From Euborellia annulipes (taxonomy: Eukaryota; Arthropoda; Insecta; Dermaptera; Anisolabididae), in contig JAKCPI010000867.1 of the NCBI GenBank assembly GCA_023213315.1, positions 62,001 to 126,000 on the forward strand: DNA of 64,000 nt, written 5' to 3'. Position numbers and translations under genes: made by a program. Below, piece by piece: positions 1-10,980 of this stretch. The notes below the pieces were generated by a model. It had not been told where the DNA came from, did not search any database, and worked only from the letters and a program-made list of their open reading frames with translations. Position 1 is the first letter of the stretch, and each line of letters starts with the position of its first letter.

Positions 1-182
1 GACATCGGTACCGTACCTTCCATGATTTTGGAATTGTTATTTTGGATATTCTCTATTGTTATGAAGAGAATTCTGGAGTTTATGAATGCCGAGCTGTCAA
101 TAAATATGGACAAGATTCTACTAAGGCAACACTTAAATGTACCTCTAAAGCAAATCTCATCTTGGATTCACAACTTCCAAGA
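1..182 (+). CDS. sls: sls/titin exon 1 (partial): C-terminal half of an Ig domain plus linker
   Basis: The window opens inside the exon. Codons start at base 3 and read HRYRTFHDFGIVILDILY, then the Ig F-strand signature YECRAVNKYG with its cysteine, then the linker ILDSQLPR. The exon ends at a GTAAAT donor in phase 0. Ig domains joined by short linkers carrying a SQLP motif are the hallmark of the kettin part of Sallimus, which binds actin and alpha-actinin near the Z-disc. The 5' part lies outside the window. Confidence 0.9.
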
Positions 183-254
183 GTAAATATTTTTCATTTA
201 TCTAAAATTTATTTATTCTCCATACATACAAATAAATTAACCACTTTCTTTTAG

Positions 255-449
255 GGTATGGAAGGAGGTTTGGAGAAAATTCAAAATTTGGAAGACTCAC
301 AAATTCGTTCACGTGATGAGAAAGTATCCGAGACTCGAGGACAGGCGCCAGTATTTACTGTTCCATTATCTAATGTAGATAATTTACGGGAAGGTGAAAG
401 TGTTCACTTTGAGGGTCGTCTCACACCAACAGATGATCCTAAACTTAAG
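255..449 (+). CDS. sls: sls exon 2: linker and first half of an Ig domain
   Basis: Begins after TTTTAG and continues in phase 0 with GMEGGLEKIQNLEDS, completing the linker started in exon 1. Then comes the start of an Ig fold (APVFTVPLSNVDNLREGESV, HFEGRL). The usual first Ig cysteine (HFECR in sister domains) is replaced by glycine here. It ends at AAG/GTAAAC, just before the tryptophan strand. Confidence 0.9.
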
Positions 450-544
450 GTAAACTTTTTGTTTGAACTTTTTATTATTTCAACTTAGAAGAAAATTTAT
501 TTTATTTAAAATAAGAGTATAATAGTTTCTATTTTTAATTTTAG

Positions 545-1949
545 GTTGAATGGTTCTGGAATGGCAAGCCTCTTAGAACTGGCTCAAGATTTCGAACCTT
601 CCATGACTTTGGTTTTGTTATTTTGGAAATTTCACCTGTATATCCTGAAGACTCTGGAGAATATTCATGCAGGGCTACTAATGAATATGGTGAAGCAGTT
701 ACTACTGCAACAATGAAAGTTCAAGGCAAACGAAGCATTATTCTTGAATCTCAACTTCCCAAGGGAATGGAAAGAACCATTGAGAAGATTGCGGAACTTG
801 AAGGCTTGGGAGCAGCTCCTGGAGCCATTAGCCCTGAAGAAGACAGCGGAAAGCCGCCTGAATTTATCACAACTCCTGCTGATTTGACATTAGCAGAAAA
901 TTCATTGGCTCACTTTGAATGTCGTTTGATTCCAATTAATGACTCGAGTATGCGAGTTGAATGGTTTCATAATGGAAAGCCTCTTTCAGCGGGCTCTAGA
1001 ATCAAAACAATCAACGATTTTGGTTTCGTCATTCTCGAAGTGGCCGGAGTTTACCAAAGAGATTCAGGATTATACACATGCAAAGCCACAAATCGACACG
1101 GAGAAGCCACTGTCTCTTGTAAACTTCAAGTTCATGGAAGACAAGGCATCATTATGGAGCCCCAATTGCCAAGCAATTTCAGAACTGGCACTGAAAGTAT
1201 TCAAAAACTTGAAGAAGCATTGTATAAACGAGAAGAGCTTCTAAACGAGGAAGAAAAACCAAATCCTCCTCGATTTATCACCGAATTGAAAAATATTGAG
1301 GATGCTGCTGAAGGTGGTGCCATTCACTTTGATTGCCGTGTAGAACCTGTTGGTGATCCAACTATGCGCATTGATTGGTTCCATAATGGACGTCCTTTTG
1401 CCACTGGAAGTCGAGTCCATATGTTGAACGATTTCGGATTTATTGTTCTTGATATGGATTATATTTATGCTCGAGATACTGGCGAATATATGTGCCGTGC
1501 AACTAATAAATGGGGATCTGCTACTACTAAAGCAACTTTAACTTGCAAGGCCAAACGCGACATCGTTCTTGATTCCCAATTACCTCAAGGAATGAGTGGT
1601 GAAAAACTAAAAGAACTTGAAAGAGGTCCCGTTACTCAAGCACCTCCTGAGGAAGCACCTCTTCAACCACCTAAATTCATTACTCAAATTGAATCGGTGG
1701 GAATTGGAGAAGGTGAACCGGTCCACTTCGAATGTAGAGTTGAACCTAAAACCGATCCAAAACTTCGTATTGAATGGTATCGTAATGGCAAGCCCTTACC
1801 ATCTGGACATCGTTACCGTACTGTGTATGATATGGGCTTTGTATCTTTGGATATTCTTTACACCTATCCAGAAGATAGCGGAGAATATGTTTGCCGAGCT
1901 GTTAACGATCTTGGAGAGGATACCACTAAAGCATCCATCTCATGCAAAA
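545..1949 (+). CDS. sls: sls exon 3: three complete Ig domains and the end of a fourth
   Basis: The 1405-bp exon starts with VEWFWNGKPLRTGSRF, finishing the exon 2 Ig domain. It then encodes three full kettin-type Ig domains, each with C...W...D.GEY.C, separated by linkers containing SQLP (ILESQLPKGMERT, IMEPQLPSNFR, VLDSQLPQGMSGE). Each domain has the WFHNGKPL or WYRNGKPL C-strand and the Y.ED/RD(S/T)GEY.CRA F-strand. In the family, Ig plus linker is the unit that lies along the thin filament. The donor is AAAA/GTATAT in phase 1. Confidence 0.95.
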
Positions 1950-2757
1950 GTATATTTATTTTTAATTTTTTTTTTTTTTGTTATTAAAGTGAAACTTTTA
2001 TTACATCGCCTCAAATTTTTTCGCCGATCTATCATCATGTCGCGTTACAAGCCGTGAGGTCACACCAGGATTCTTTACTGCGCTACTGTCGCTTTATTGC
2101 TTATATTTATATATTTTTCATATATCTGTTTGTAGCGCATAGACTCCGAAACTACTGGACCGATTTTCATGGAGTTTTTTTTAATGGGTAGAAAATTATC
2201 CGGGGGTGGTTTAAGGATATCATTATATCAAATTAGGGGTAGGGAACCGCAGCTTGTCAAGGGTTCACAAATCTCCCATAGGAAAGCATTGGAAAACAGG
2301 TTCTAACTCGCTTTACGAAAAATATATTAATCAAATCTTTAAAATCAAAAATAAAAAGTCTTTCTTCCCCTAAAATTCGACATTTCAAAAGGTTTTTTTC
2401 CGCTCTACGCCCCCCCCCCCTGAAATTAATTCTTTTTTATTTTTCACTCGATTTTAATAAAATTTAAAATGACGCTTCTCTAGGGTGTAAATTAGTGAAA
2501 AATGGAATTCTAGACCTCAGAAAGTTCTATCGTCCCCCCCCTCCCAGTTTCGGGATTTCCCTTCCTAAAATTTATTACTCCATTTTTTTTCGAAGGCAAT
2601 CCTACCACCGCTAGTTAATTATACGTTAACCCGATTTTAATATCCATAATTTTCTGTTAAAAGCCTACGAACCGAAAATAAAGTTTCACTTGCATCGTAG
2701 TTTCATAAAACCACGCGATGATTTTTTTAATAAATAATTTTTTTTTTTGTTTTTTAG

Positions 2758-2911
2758 AATTACCAACTATTATACTGCAAAACCAAGTACCAAAGGGAAT
2801 GAAGAAATCAGAAGCTCTCATGCAAATGGAAGCTACTATCAAGAAATACACATCTGAAGTTCATTTGACTGAAGATGATCTTTATGATCCAGATCGTAAA
2901 CAACCCCCGAG
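2758..2911 (+). CDS. sls: sls exon 4: inter-Ig linker
   Basis: Joins exon 3 in phase 1 to give a lysine codon, then LPTIILQNQVPKGMKKSEAL followed by an acidic stretch (EVHLTEDDLYDPDRKQPPR). NQVPKGM is the variant of the SQLPKGM linker motif. The donor is AG/GTAATA. Confidence 0.88.
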
Positions 2912-2983
2912 GTAATAAAATAAAAGACCAATTGAATCTTGTACTCTTCTTGAAAAATATTTCATTTAATTATTTTATTTTAG

Positions 2984-3117
2984 ATTCGTTACTCAAATCC
3001 AAGATCAAACAACTCTTGTTGAAATGCAATCGACTAAATTTGAATGTCAACTTGCTCCAGTTGGAGATCCTAATATGAAAGTTGAATGGTTTTTGAATGG
3101 CAAACCACTGCCATATA
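2984..3117 (+). CDS. sls: sls exon 5: first half of an Ig domain
   Basis: Reads FVTQIQDQTTLVEMQSTKFE, then C, then VEWFLNGKPLPY. It contains the first Ig cysteine and the tryptophan strand. It splices in phase 1 at a GTGAGT donor. Confidence 0.9.
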
Positions 3118-3179
3118 GTGAGTATTATAATTTAATATTTTAACTATCATATTTTTAATATTACTTTTTATTTCAACAG

Positions 3180-3411
3180 AAAATCGTTTTACACCTATTT
3201 ACGATTTCGGTTATGTTGCAATGAATTTCGGTTGGGTTTACCCGGAGGATAGCGGTGAATATCTTTGCAGAGCTACCAATTTATATGGTATGGACGAAAC
3301 ACGTGCAATAATCAAAACAGCCGGCAAACCAGGCATTATTTATGAATCTCAATTGCCTAAGGGCATGAAGAGTATTGAAAAGATTCGTGAAATGGAGGCG
3401 GCATGGCAAAT
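3180..3411 (+). CDS. sls: sls exon 6: second half of an Ig domain plus linker
   Basis: Reads KNRFTPIYDFGYVAMNFGW, then YPEDSGEYLCRATNLYG and the linker GIIYESQLPKGMKSIEKI. The junction with exon 5 (TAT A/AA) restores a continuous Ig fold. The donor AAAT/GTAAGT leaves phase 2. Confidence 0.92.
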
Positions 3412-3473
3412 GTAAGTAGAATTTTTTCTTATAAAATTCTTATCTCTTTTTAATTATTTAATTTTTACTTTAG

Positions 3474-3645
3474 CGCGCCTGAGGAAGCGCATGAGGAGGT
3501 GAAAGAAAAAATGCCTCCGGTGTTTGTTACTAAACCCGAACCTTACACAGCTGTTGAAGGAGAGCCCGCACGATTTTGCTGTCGTGTCACTGGCTGGCCT
3601 CGTCCTCGAGTCATGTGGATTATCAATGGACACACCATTGTTAAT
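3474..3645 (+). CDS. sls: sls exon 7: start of the last linker-type Ig domain
   Basis: Starts IAPEEAHEEVKEKMPPVFVT, then EGEPARFCCRVTGWPRPRVM and WIINGHTIVN. The A and B strands, the first cysteine and the core tryptophan are visible. It ends in phase 0 at GTATGT. The intron that follows carries two MITEs. Confidence 0.88.
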
Positions 3646-3731
3646 GTATGTATATTGTAATCTATCGACATCTATATCTCTATTTATGTTTGAATTCGTA
3701 GACATTCATTTGTAATGTTTATCTTTTAATT

Positions 3732-4061
3732 ATAGATCACATTTTGTTATTAATTAAAAATATAAATACTGTACAACGTTTCGACTGCTTATTCTGCAGT
3801 TGTTTTCAAGTACTGTGCACTTGCTCAGACTCAAGTGAGTCAACCTCTAAGGGACCGTTACGTGCATTCTATATACAACGACGTCAGCGCTATCTACCAT
3901 ATGTATATATGGTATATAAAATGCACGAAACTGTCCCTTAGAGGTTAGTTCGCTTGAGTCGGGGCAAGTCCACAGTACTTGAAAACGATTGCAGAATAAG
4001 CAGTTGAAACGTTGTGGAGTATTTATATTTTTAATAAATAATTATTACAAAATGTGGTCTA
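3732..4061. mobile_element. Fold-back MITE, ACGTTTCG family (short copy)
   Basis: The arms are inverted repeats starting TATAG.(T/C)CACATTTTGT at the left and ending ACAAAATGTGGTCTATA at the right, and both carry the motif ACAACGTTTCGACTGC about 45 bp in. The two arms pair over about 140 bp around a centre near 3900. A second, longer copy of the family lies at 43317-43971. There is no coding capacity. It sits in intron 7. Confidence 0.8.
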
Positions 4062-4182
4062 TATGGCAAAATTTTAAAGTTTTAGATTTTCCTCTCTGAC
4101 TTAGTTTTAAATTTCGCTCTTTGACGCTCTCTTCCTTTTATTCTGACCTTTCAGCGCCCTGATAGGCACATACACACAGGTA

Positions 4183-4391
4183 CAGTGAGGCACAATATTA
4201 AGTCCCACCCAAGCGTTTTCTACTTGTGATTATATCATTGTTTTTAAAAAAATATTATATATTTTTTAATGGAAACTTTCATGGTTCAAATCTAGAAGAT
4301 TTCCAATAAAAAATTTAATTTTCTTTTATAAAAACAATGAAATAATCACAAGTAAAAACTCATGGGTGGGATTTAATATTGTCCCTCACTG
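4183..4391. mobile_element. CAGTGAG-terminus MITE, TA-flanked (copy 1)
   Basis: Perfect-looking fold-back with termini CAGTGAGGCACAATATTAAG and its inverse ...AATATTGTCCCTCACTG, flanked by TA on both sides. The TA duplication and CAGTG ends are typical of Tc1/mariner-type MITEs. The same arms recur at 10013-10213, with the centre in opposite orientation. Confidence 0.82.
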
Positions 4392-4476
4392 TACAGGAAG
4401 TCAGCAGCTAGCGCTTTATAAATAGTAATGATGAATAAATAAATAAAAGGGTTTTAATATCATAATATATTTTCAG

Positions 4477-4663
4477 GGCATGCGTTATAAACTGACTTAT
4501 GATGGCATGTGGCACTTGGATATTCCAAAGACCCGACAATACGATCATGGCAAGGTTGAGGTAATCGCCCGCAATAGCTCTGGAGAAACCGTTGCTGAAA
4601 CGATACTTACCGTTAATAATAGATCGGACGACTATAGAAATGTGCTCAAGAATTCACCGAGAC
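4477..4663 (+). CDS. sls: sls exon 8: end of Ig domain and start of the charged linker
   Basis: Reads GMRYKLTYDGMWHLDIPKTR, QYDHGKVEVIARNSSGETVA, then NNRSDDYRNVLKNSPR. The Ig F-strand lacks the second cysteine (VEVIARNSSG instead of YxCxAxN), an atypical domain. The last base, C, joins exon 9 to give SPR-PWYDYDL, a block well conserved in insect kettin. There is a 2.5 kb intron downstream. Confidence 0.88.
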
Positions 4664-5036
4664 GTAAGTTATACAATAAAGGATCATCTTAATAATTTTC
4701 TTTCTCTTTTCAGCAGTATTAATAAATAAGCGGAAATTGTGCGTGCATCTTTTTTTTGACCATGTCTTGTCAAAGATTTATTTTCAGCTTGTCATATTTA
4801 GAACAGGGCTTTTCAATCGCTAATTGGTCTGTGACGTAAATTATTTTATTTTTTTAAATTTTTCTTTGCTATATACCTTTCCTTAAATGATTAAATGCTT
4901 AATTATTGTATTATGCATATTTTAAGCATTTTATTAAATTTTTATTATCAATATTTGGACAAATACAAGGTATAAATCAATGCGTTTTAAATATTCTAAA
5001 ATTTTTATTCATAAGAGGGTAGAAAAATGAGATGCG

Positions 5037-5400
5037 CAGCTAAAGATTTTTCTTTATTTATTTAATCCACTGACGTTTCTGTTCCGTCTTTAAACCATCT
5101 TCAGAGCTGACAAAAAGTCATTATACTTTCATGGGACACTTTCGTCCGAGTGAATTTTGTACATGTTGAAGCAAACATTGGGTAAACACAGAGTATGCAA
5201 TGACCATACCTGGTACATGTATATACCTGTTTTATTATATAAATGTTTGGTTCAATAATGAATAAAATCCACTGTGTCACTTTCAAAATTACTTTTCGCC
5301 ATTTCTGAAGATGGTTCAAACACGAAACCGAAATGTCAGTTGTGCGGATTAAATAAATAAAGAAAAACCCTTAGATGCGACACTCATTTTTCTACCCTCT
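5037..5400. mobile_element. Fold-back element with inverted hammerhead-like cores
   Basis: The left arm (ATGAGATGCGCAGCTAAAGA... to CATCTTCAGAG) and right arm (CTGAAGATGG... to GTGTCGCATCTAAGGG and TTTCTACCCTCTTATG on the inverse) are inverted copies, about 75 bp each, ending GTAGAAAAATGAG / CTCATTTTTCTAC. The right arm carries CTGAAGA, T, GGTT...AACC, GAAA at 5305-5333. The left arm carries the complementary version at about 5074-5105. It lies in intron 8. Confidence 0.72.
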
Positions 5401-6481
5401 TATGAATATAACATCACAACTATAAATTACTTTTTGTAAAATTTTTATTTTTTATATAGATGGCCTAGAATACCCGAAAAATAAAATAAAAGTTCGTTAT
5501 GTTTGAAAACCCCTGGTCTAAATATCTTCTCTGCGCGAAACTGTTGAATATATATATTTTTTTAATTTTATTTTGATGTGTATTTGAAACTAAAACACGC
5601 TCATTGTAAATACAAAATACTTTTTCATATTCTGTTACTAGAACAAATGCAAACTAATGACATGCACCACACTAAATCAACGTGACAAGCTTGCACACGT
5701 ACCAAAAACCCAAAAAAATAACCTCTAAGGAGGTATAGTCCATCAACCACTAACACAGTAACATGGACAGCTACACGCTTGCACACTGTCACTTTGACCT
5801 TTTCCTATTTCCCCCCATCTGCTTCTCTAATGCTGGTGGATTGTGCTGCGGTGAGTCGACTTAATCTGGTCTTCTTTTGTTCTTCATGCCTCCAATCAGG
5901 AAACCTTCAGGTATGCGTTCTTTAACTTTCTTATTTTCTTTCCTATTTTTTTTCTTTTAGAAAAATTTCCTTTTTCTCTTCTCTCAAAGGCTTTTTTTTC
6001 ATTGTTTTAATTATTTTCAATTAAAAATCCTTATTTATCCATTTTTTTTCCTTACTAAAATCAGCATGTCCTAGAATTTAATTATTAAATTATTATCAGA
6101 ATAATTACTGTTCATTTTTTTAATAGTGTTTTTTTATAGATGACAAGAAGAAATATGGCTGTGTTTATATATTAAAAAGAATTGAAATTAGTTTTTATAA
6201 ATAAAATGGTTATTCAAATTTGCCTAATTTATTTATTTATTTGGAATTTTCCATTTGAAAAGATAAATTATCAATATTTTCAATTTTTGAAAGTGATTTA
6301 TTATAGAAATGTGGCTATTGAATACTGGACTGAAACCTTGTATCTCTATAACCCCGAATTAGTTTTCCTTTGAGCAAGTTTATGCCCCCATCCCACTAAT
6401 TACATCGCTTATCGATCCAATAGCCAACAAATCTAAATCTTTATTGGTTCGACAAGTCACTATGACTTTATCAAATGATTT
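5396..6481. other. Intron 8 middle part, no recognised element
   Basis: AT-rich intron sequence with T runs. No exon with flanking splice sites in a plausible frame, no RNA gene and no clear repeat structure was seen. A slightly less AT-rich patch at 5630-5900 has no open frame of note. Confidence 0.5.
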
Positions 6482-6640
6482 AAGGTGGACTTCCGAGCAA
6501 CGCGACAGTGCTGTGGAGTCAATAGTGACTCTGTTGAGGCGGCAGGAATAGTCTTTCATTCATTTACACATGACGTACTGTCGCAGCGTCAGTGTCGTGG
6601 CGTTACTGTCGCTCTGTCGCGTTGCTCGGAAGGCCACCTT
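6482..6640. mobile_element. Short GC-richer fold-back MITE
   Basis: Begins AAGGTGGACTTCCGAGCAAC and ends with the inverse, GTTGCTCGGAAGGCCACCTT. The inverted ends are about 30 bp (AAGGTGG(C/A)CTTCCGAGCAACGCGACAG). It is non-coding and sits within unannotated intron 8 sequence that resumes on both sides. Confidence 0.78.
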
Positions 6641-7141
6641 TATCGAAACAATAGCTTATCTAATCTTCAATCAACGCTTTTTGACAGGTTATCGCATCGT
6701 TAAGGGTATTGGTTCGATATCTAACGTCCCAGAAACCGGGCAGAAGCCACATTTTTTATTAAAATTAAGAGGCTTCTTGGTGGACGTAGTAATCTTGTGT
6801 GGGATGCTATTACATCTATCATATTATTATATATCAGCACATATATAGAGTTTTTGGGCAAATTTTATTTATAAAAACTTAAAATATTTCTTTTTTATAT
6901 ATACATATAATAAATAATTTTTTTATTTATTTTTTTTTATTTTTAGTCATAAAGAATATTTTTTTGATATTATTTTTAATTAGTATTAGTTTTGTAATTT
7001 ATAATGCACTTTATACCTTTGTTCACGTCTCTTCATTTTTTTAAAAAGGTATTCATATAATAAGAATAATTTATTTTTAATTTAGAATCAAAAATATATA
7101 AGAAAATGAATTCAATCAAACCATCTTTTCTTTCAAAACAG

Positions 7142-7347
7142 CTTGGTATGATTATGATCTCACGCAATACCAGAAAGAACGTCAAGAAACAGAGTTGGAA
7201 CGTTTCTTTGAAGAACGCAATGCTAATACTCACCAGATCGATGTTGATGAACACCTGAAACAAAAAGTTCTTAGGGGAGAGGAACCTGAATGGCAACAAG
7301 CCGTCAAGAAAATGAAGGGCGAAGATTATTATAACAAACTCAAAGAG
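7142..7347 (+). CDS. sls: sls exon 9: conserved PWYDYDL/YQKERQ linker
   Basis: Joined to exon 8 it reads PWYDYDLTQYQKERQETELE, then RFFEERNANTHQIDVDEHLK and EEPEWQQAVKKMKGEDYYNK. This charged, probably helical non-Ig segment follows the Ig-linker region in insect kettin and is well conserved there; I recognise the PW.DY.L..YQKERQ and EWQQ.VK patterns. It ends at GAG/GTATTA, phase 0. Confidence 0.92.
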
Positions 7348-7408
7348 GTATTATTAGAATTATATTTGATTGAAATTATAATATTATTAATTAATTTTAA
7401 AATTTTAG

Positions 7409-7536
7409 CTTGAAGAAGAACAAGTTGTTAAAGAAACAAGGCTAAGAGAATCTTCCCATCAATTTGCAATTCCTGGAGAAAAGGTTGCTCATAAATCACT
7501 AGCCAAAGGCATGGCCCAAAGCTATGAAGATAAAAT
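7409..7536 (+). CDS. sls: sls exon 10: charged linker, part 2
   Basis: Reads LEEEQVVKETRLRESSHQFA, then IPGEKVAHKSLAKGMAQSYE and DK. The QFAIPGEKV and KGMAQSYE blocks are conserved in insect kettin. Phase 0 in, phase 2 out at GTAAAT. Confidence 0.9.
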
Positions 7537-7605
7537 GTAAATTTACTAAATTATTCAATTTTTTTATTATTAATTATTCACTTATATTTTTAAATTTATT
7601 TACAG

Positions 7606-7801
7606 TGATAAAGATGATAAAGAAATAAGATCTCCACAATTAAAGAGAAGAGCTATTGTCACTGATAGGACTATGAGAGAAGAAGATCAAGAAGAAGTTA
7701 CCACCAAAGAGCAGAGAAAACGTTTCCCACCAGAGCCAACAGAATCTACCGTGCATGGAAAAGAAGTTCACACTGCTAAACAGAGCCAGACGCAAAAAGA
7801 G
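7606..7801 (+). CDS. sls: sls exon 11: charged linker, part 3
   Basis: Continues in phase 2 as IDKDDKEIRSPQLKRRAIVT, then DRTMREEDQEEVTTKEQRKR and TESTVHGKEVHTAKQSQTQK. It is rich in E, K, R and T with no fold signature. It ends KE/GTATAT. Confidence 0.88.
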
Positions 7802-7866
7802 GTATATTCTTTTTTTTTTTACTAATTTTTTTTGGTGATGGATTTTGAAAAAATTATTGCATGTAG

Positions 7867-7968
7867 GTGAAGGGAGATCTTGAAATCACACGTAAAATCA
7901 CTGCAACGGAGACAACTGAAATGGAACACAAAGCTAAAACTCAGGAGCGAGTTGTAGAAGGCTCGGTG
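7867..7968 (+). CDS. sls: sls exon 12: short charged linker exon
   Basis: 34 codons after a TGTAG acceptor: VKGDLEITRKITATETTEME, then HKAKTQERVVEGSV. Phase 0 at both ends, so it could be skipped without a frame change. Confidence 0.85.
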
Positions 7969-8049
7969 GTAAGATAAATTTTTAAAATAGATAAATTGTA
8001 TTTTTATTTAATTTAATTTTATATAAATATATATATATATATATTTCAG

Positions 8050-8481
8050 AAACCGGCTAATCCTCCATTCTTCACTAAAAAAGTTCAGCCATGCCGAGCA
8101 TTTGAACAAGATCAAGCAAGATTCGAAGTTGAGTTCGATGGTGATCCTTTACCTAAAATTACCTGGTACCGAGAAGATTTTCCTATTAAGAATTCATCAG
8201 ATTTGCAAATTCACACGTTTAGTACTAAATCAGTTTTGATACTTCGTCAAGTCTTCATGGAAGATTCAGGTGTATTTAGCGTGGTGGCAGAGAACCGAGG
8301 AGGTCGTGCCAAATGCAGTGCTAATCTTGTCGTTGAAGAACGTCGACGAGCTGGCAGAGGCGGCATTGTGCCTCCTGCATTTACTTCCACACTTCAAGAT
8401 GTCCGAACCTCAGTTGGACAGCTTATTCGTTTTGATGTCAAACTTACCGGTACCAAACCTTTGGACGTCTATTGGCTTAAG
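8050..8481 (+). CDS. sls: sls exon 13: complete Ig domain and start of the next
   Basis: After TTTCAG the frame reads KPANPPFFTKKVQPCRAFEQ, ...FEVEFDGDPLPKITWYREDF, then EDSGVFSVVAENRGGRAKCS, a complete Ig-like domain. Its second canonical cysteine is replaced (GVFSVVAEN), as is common near the kettin C-terminus. A Gly/Arg linker leads into PPAFTSTLQDVRTSVGQLIR, which ends before the next tryptophan loop (VYWLK). Phase 0 donor GTAAAC. Confidence 0.93.
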
Positions 8482-8511
8482 GTAAACATATTAATATTTA
8501 GAGATGTATGA

Positions 8512-9203
8512 AATGGAATCAGCCAAGGAAAATAAAAACAAATTTATACTGTCGACGTTTCGAACGCTCGTCGCGCTCTTCCTCGGGACTGTTTTAGTGT
8601 CAATTGTTATACTGGTAGATGGTAATAATTAGATTCTCATTGGACATCATTAAACAAATTTAACATTAGTAATATATCATGTTTGTTGAATTACTTGTAC
8701 ATACACATGCCGTGTATGATATCAAAATTTGTATTAAATCATTCAACAAACATATGATATATTATTAATGTTGTTAAATTTGTTAATGATGTCAAATAAC
8801 AATCTAATTATTACTATCTTTAACAATTGACACTTAAAGTCCGTTCGATTTGGCGCTTTAAGCGCTAGTAAGCGCTTTGAGCGTTGCTCAAGCCGTTCGA
8901 TTTGGCGCTATAAGCCCTCACAAATCAAGTAATGACGCCTTAATTACGTCATAACTTTCGCTTAGAAATGCTTATTACACTTAAATAAGGCAGCATGAGC
9001 GATTGTGAGCACTCATCTGTCAAAAAAAAAAAAATGGCGGACCCTAACGAATATTATTATTTAATATGAAAATAGCGCTTAAAGCGTGTGAGCATCCAAA
9101 TCGAACAAGCACTTAGATTGTCTCGAGGAAGAACGCGACGAGCGCTCGAAACGTCGACCGTATAAATTTGTTTTTATTTTCCTTGGCTGACTCCATTCTA
9201 TAC
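8512..9203. mobile_element. Large fold-back element with GACGTTTCG arms (host of a nested element)
   Basis: The left end GGAATCAGCCAAGGAAAATA and right end ATTTTCCTTGGCTGACTCC are inverted copies and pair for most of the element around a centre near 8700. Each arm has GTCGACGTTTCGA(A/G)CGCTCG. The right arm is interrupted by a 270-bp insertion at about 8838-9112. The arm sequence CTCGAGGAAGA...CTCGAAACGTCG is a degenerate relative of the hammerhead-like cores seen in other elements. Non-coding, intron 13. Confidence 0.78.
8838..9112. mobile_element. Nested MITE with GTTCGATTTGG inverted ends
   Basis: Starts AAGTCCGTTCGATTTGGCGC and ends CCAAATCGAACAAGCACTTA. It splits the right arm of the surrounding fold-back; joining the flanks regenerates the arm (TTGACACTTA...GATTGTCTCGAG). 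CACTTA is repeated at the two borders, so a short target duplication is likely but its exact length is unclear. Confidence 0.68.
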
Positions 9204-9294
9204 ATGTATATTTAATATTCACATCCAGTATAATAATTACATATTAATAATATTATTAAGATTTAAAAATTGAAAGATATCTCTTTTTTTATAG

Positions 9295-9607
9295 AACGGC
9301 AAGAAAATAACTCCTTCTGATGTTCGCTACAAGACCGTAGAAGAAGAAGGAATGCATACTCTTCTTGTTATCGAAGCCAACCCTGATGATTCTGGGCGTT
9401 ATGAATGTGTGGCTATCAATAGCGCTGGAGAGGCTAGATGCGAAGCTGATTGTCAAGTACAACATCCAAAAGGAGCTAAACCTTCAGAGCCTTCAGCGCC
9501 CTCACCTGGTGCTGAACGAGCCCCGAGCATTGTGAAACCCTTGGCTGATCAAAAAGTTAAGGAAGGAGAGCCTGTGGCTTTTAGGTGCACCGTTTCAGCT
9601 AAACCAG
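9295..9607 (+). CDS. sls: sls exon 14: end of one Ig domain, start of the next
   Basis: Continues NGKKITPSDVRYKTVEEEG, then NPDDSGRYECVAINSAGEAR, completing the exon 13 Ig domain. A Pro/Ser linker (GAKPSEPSAPSPGAERAP) follows, then VKPLADQKVKEGEPVAFRCT, the first half of the next Ig. The donor CCAG/GTATTA leaves phase 1. Confidence 0.93.
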
Positions 9608-9627
9608 GTATTAAATTTGTTTCTATT

Positions 9628-10401
9628 CAGGTCTATTCTTTAAGCAAAAACGTTGACTTTTAACATCTGTAAACAACGTTAATTCATTTTAACGTTTCCT
9701 TGCCTCAAATTGCTATTCTGTAAGCAAAAACTTTAAAGCCAAAGCGTTAACATTTAGGCAATAGTGTTAAAAATTAATGTCATGCCCAGGGGTGCCTTTA
9801 ATATTTTAACGCCGTATTTAATGAATAAAAATGCCGTCTTTAACCTAAAAAGTAAAGTTATGATTTTAACAGCTTTGAAATAAAAGCAACATGTTAACAT
9901 CGCGGTTAAAACTTTGTTTAGAGAATAGCATTTTTTTAACGCTGGTGTGTCATAAATAACAAATCAAGTTCGCGCATGCGCGAGAGGTCATCGAGTGTAC
10001 TAAACACACCTACAGTGAGCGATAATATTAAGTCCCGCCCATGCTTTTTCTACTTGTGATTATTTCATTGTTTTTATAAAAAAATGAAAATATTTATTGG
10101 AAATTTTCTAGGGTTTGAACCATGAAAGTTTCCATTTAAATATTTTTTTTTTAAACATTGAAATAATCACAAGTAGAAAACGCATGGGTGGGACTTAATA
10201 TTGTCCCTCACTGTACAAGCAGAAAATATAGCCATCTTCATATGGATCGTTAACACCTGGGGCTAAAAAATAAAATGTAAACGTCGCTGTTAAAACTTGG
10301 TTTAGAGAATAGCATTTTTTAACGCTGATGTTATTACTTTATTTTTTAACACCCATTTGTTGATGTTAAATTTTACAGACTGTTTTTAGAGAATAGACCT
10401 G
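9628..10401. mobile_element. Fold-back element rich in TTAACG motifs, with nested MITE
   Basis: Left end AGGTCTATTCTTTAAGCAAA and right end TTTTTAGAGAATAGACCTGA are inverted. AACGTT(AA) and GTTAACG words recur through both arms. The 10013-10213 MITE is inserted near the middle. A related, partly degraded copy is seen at about 42300-42548. Non-coding, intron 14. Confidence 0.68.
10013..10213. mobile_element. CAGTGAG-terminus MITE, TA-flanked (copy 2)
   Basis: Termini CAGTGAGCGATAATATTAAG and ...TTAATATTGTCCCTCACTG with TA on each side; near full-length fold-back. Same family as 4183-4391 and, by its ends, 19683-20557. Nested in the TTAACG element. Confidence 0.82.
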
Positions 10402-10468
10402 ATTTTCAGTTAAAAAATTTTTTTTGCTTCTTTTAAATGATTAATTTTCTCATTTTTTTTTCATAAAG

Positions 10469-10657
10469 CTCCTCAAATTCAATGGTTCAAGGGTGAGAAA
10501 CCAATCAAACCATCTAAATACTTCCAAATGCTCAAAGATGGGGACAACTACACTCTTAAGATCTCTGAAGCTTTCCCTGAAGATGAAGGACCATACAAAT
10601 GTGTAGCCACTAATCCAGCTGGAAAGGTCACTCTCTCCGCAAATCTTAAAGTTTTTG
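10469..10657 (+). CDS. sls: sls exon 15: second half of an Ig domain
   Basis: Completes the exon 14 domain: APQIQWFKGEKPIKPSKYFQ, DGDNYTLKISEAFPEDEGPY, then KCVATNPAGKVTLSANLKVF. The core W, the D.GxYxC F-strand and the G-strand are present. Phase 1 at GTAAAT. Confidence 0.94.
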
Positions 10658-10980
10658 GTAAATATTTATAAATAATTTAATAGATTATGTAGGAAAAAGC
10701 AACTGCGACAAATATTTTGCTTTCATTCCTCAGAGCAAATAAATTTTTACTTTCTCTTACTATATATATGAAATATATAGAGAGAAAGTATTGCGATCAT
10801 ATCAAAAATTCGATATCAGTCCCACACGATTTGCTTGCTAACTTTTGTCTCAATAAAACATGTAAAAAATTTGACCGTGCCTAATCTTTCGGGTTAGCTT
10901 TCCTACATAATGAACACATCCAGTCTCATTGTGATATATTATTATAATGATTAATTTATTTAAAAATTTATTTTTTTTAG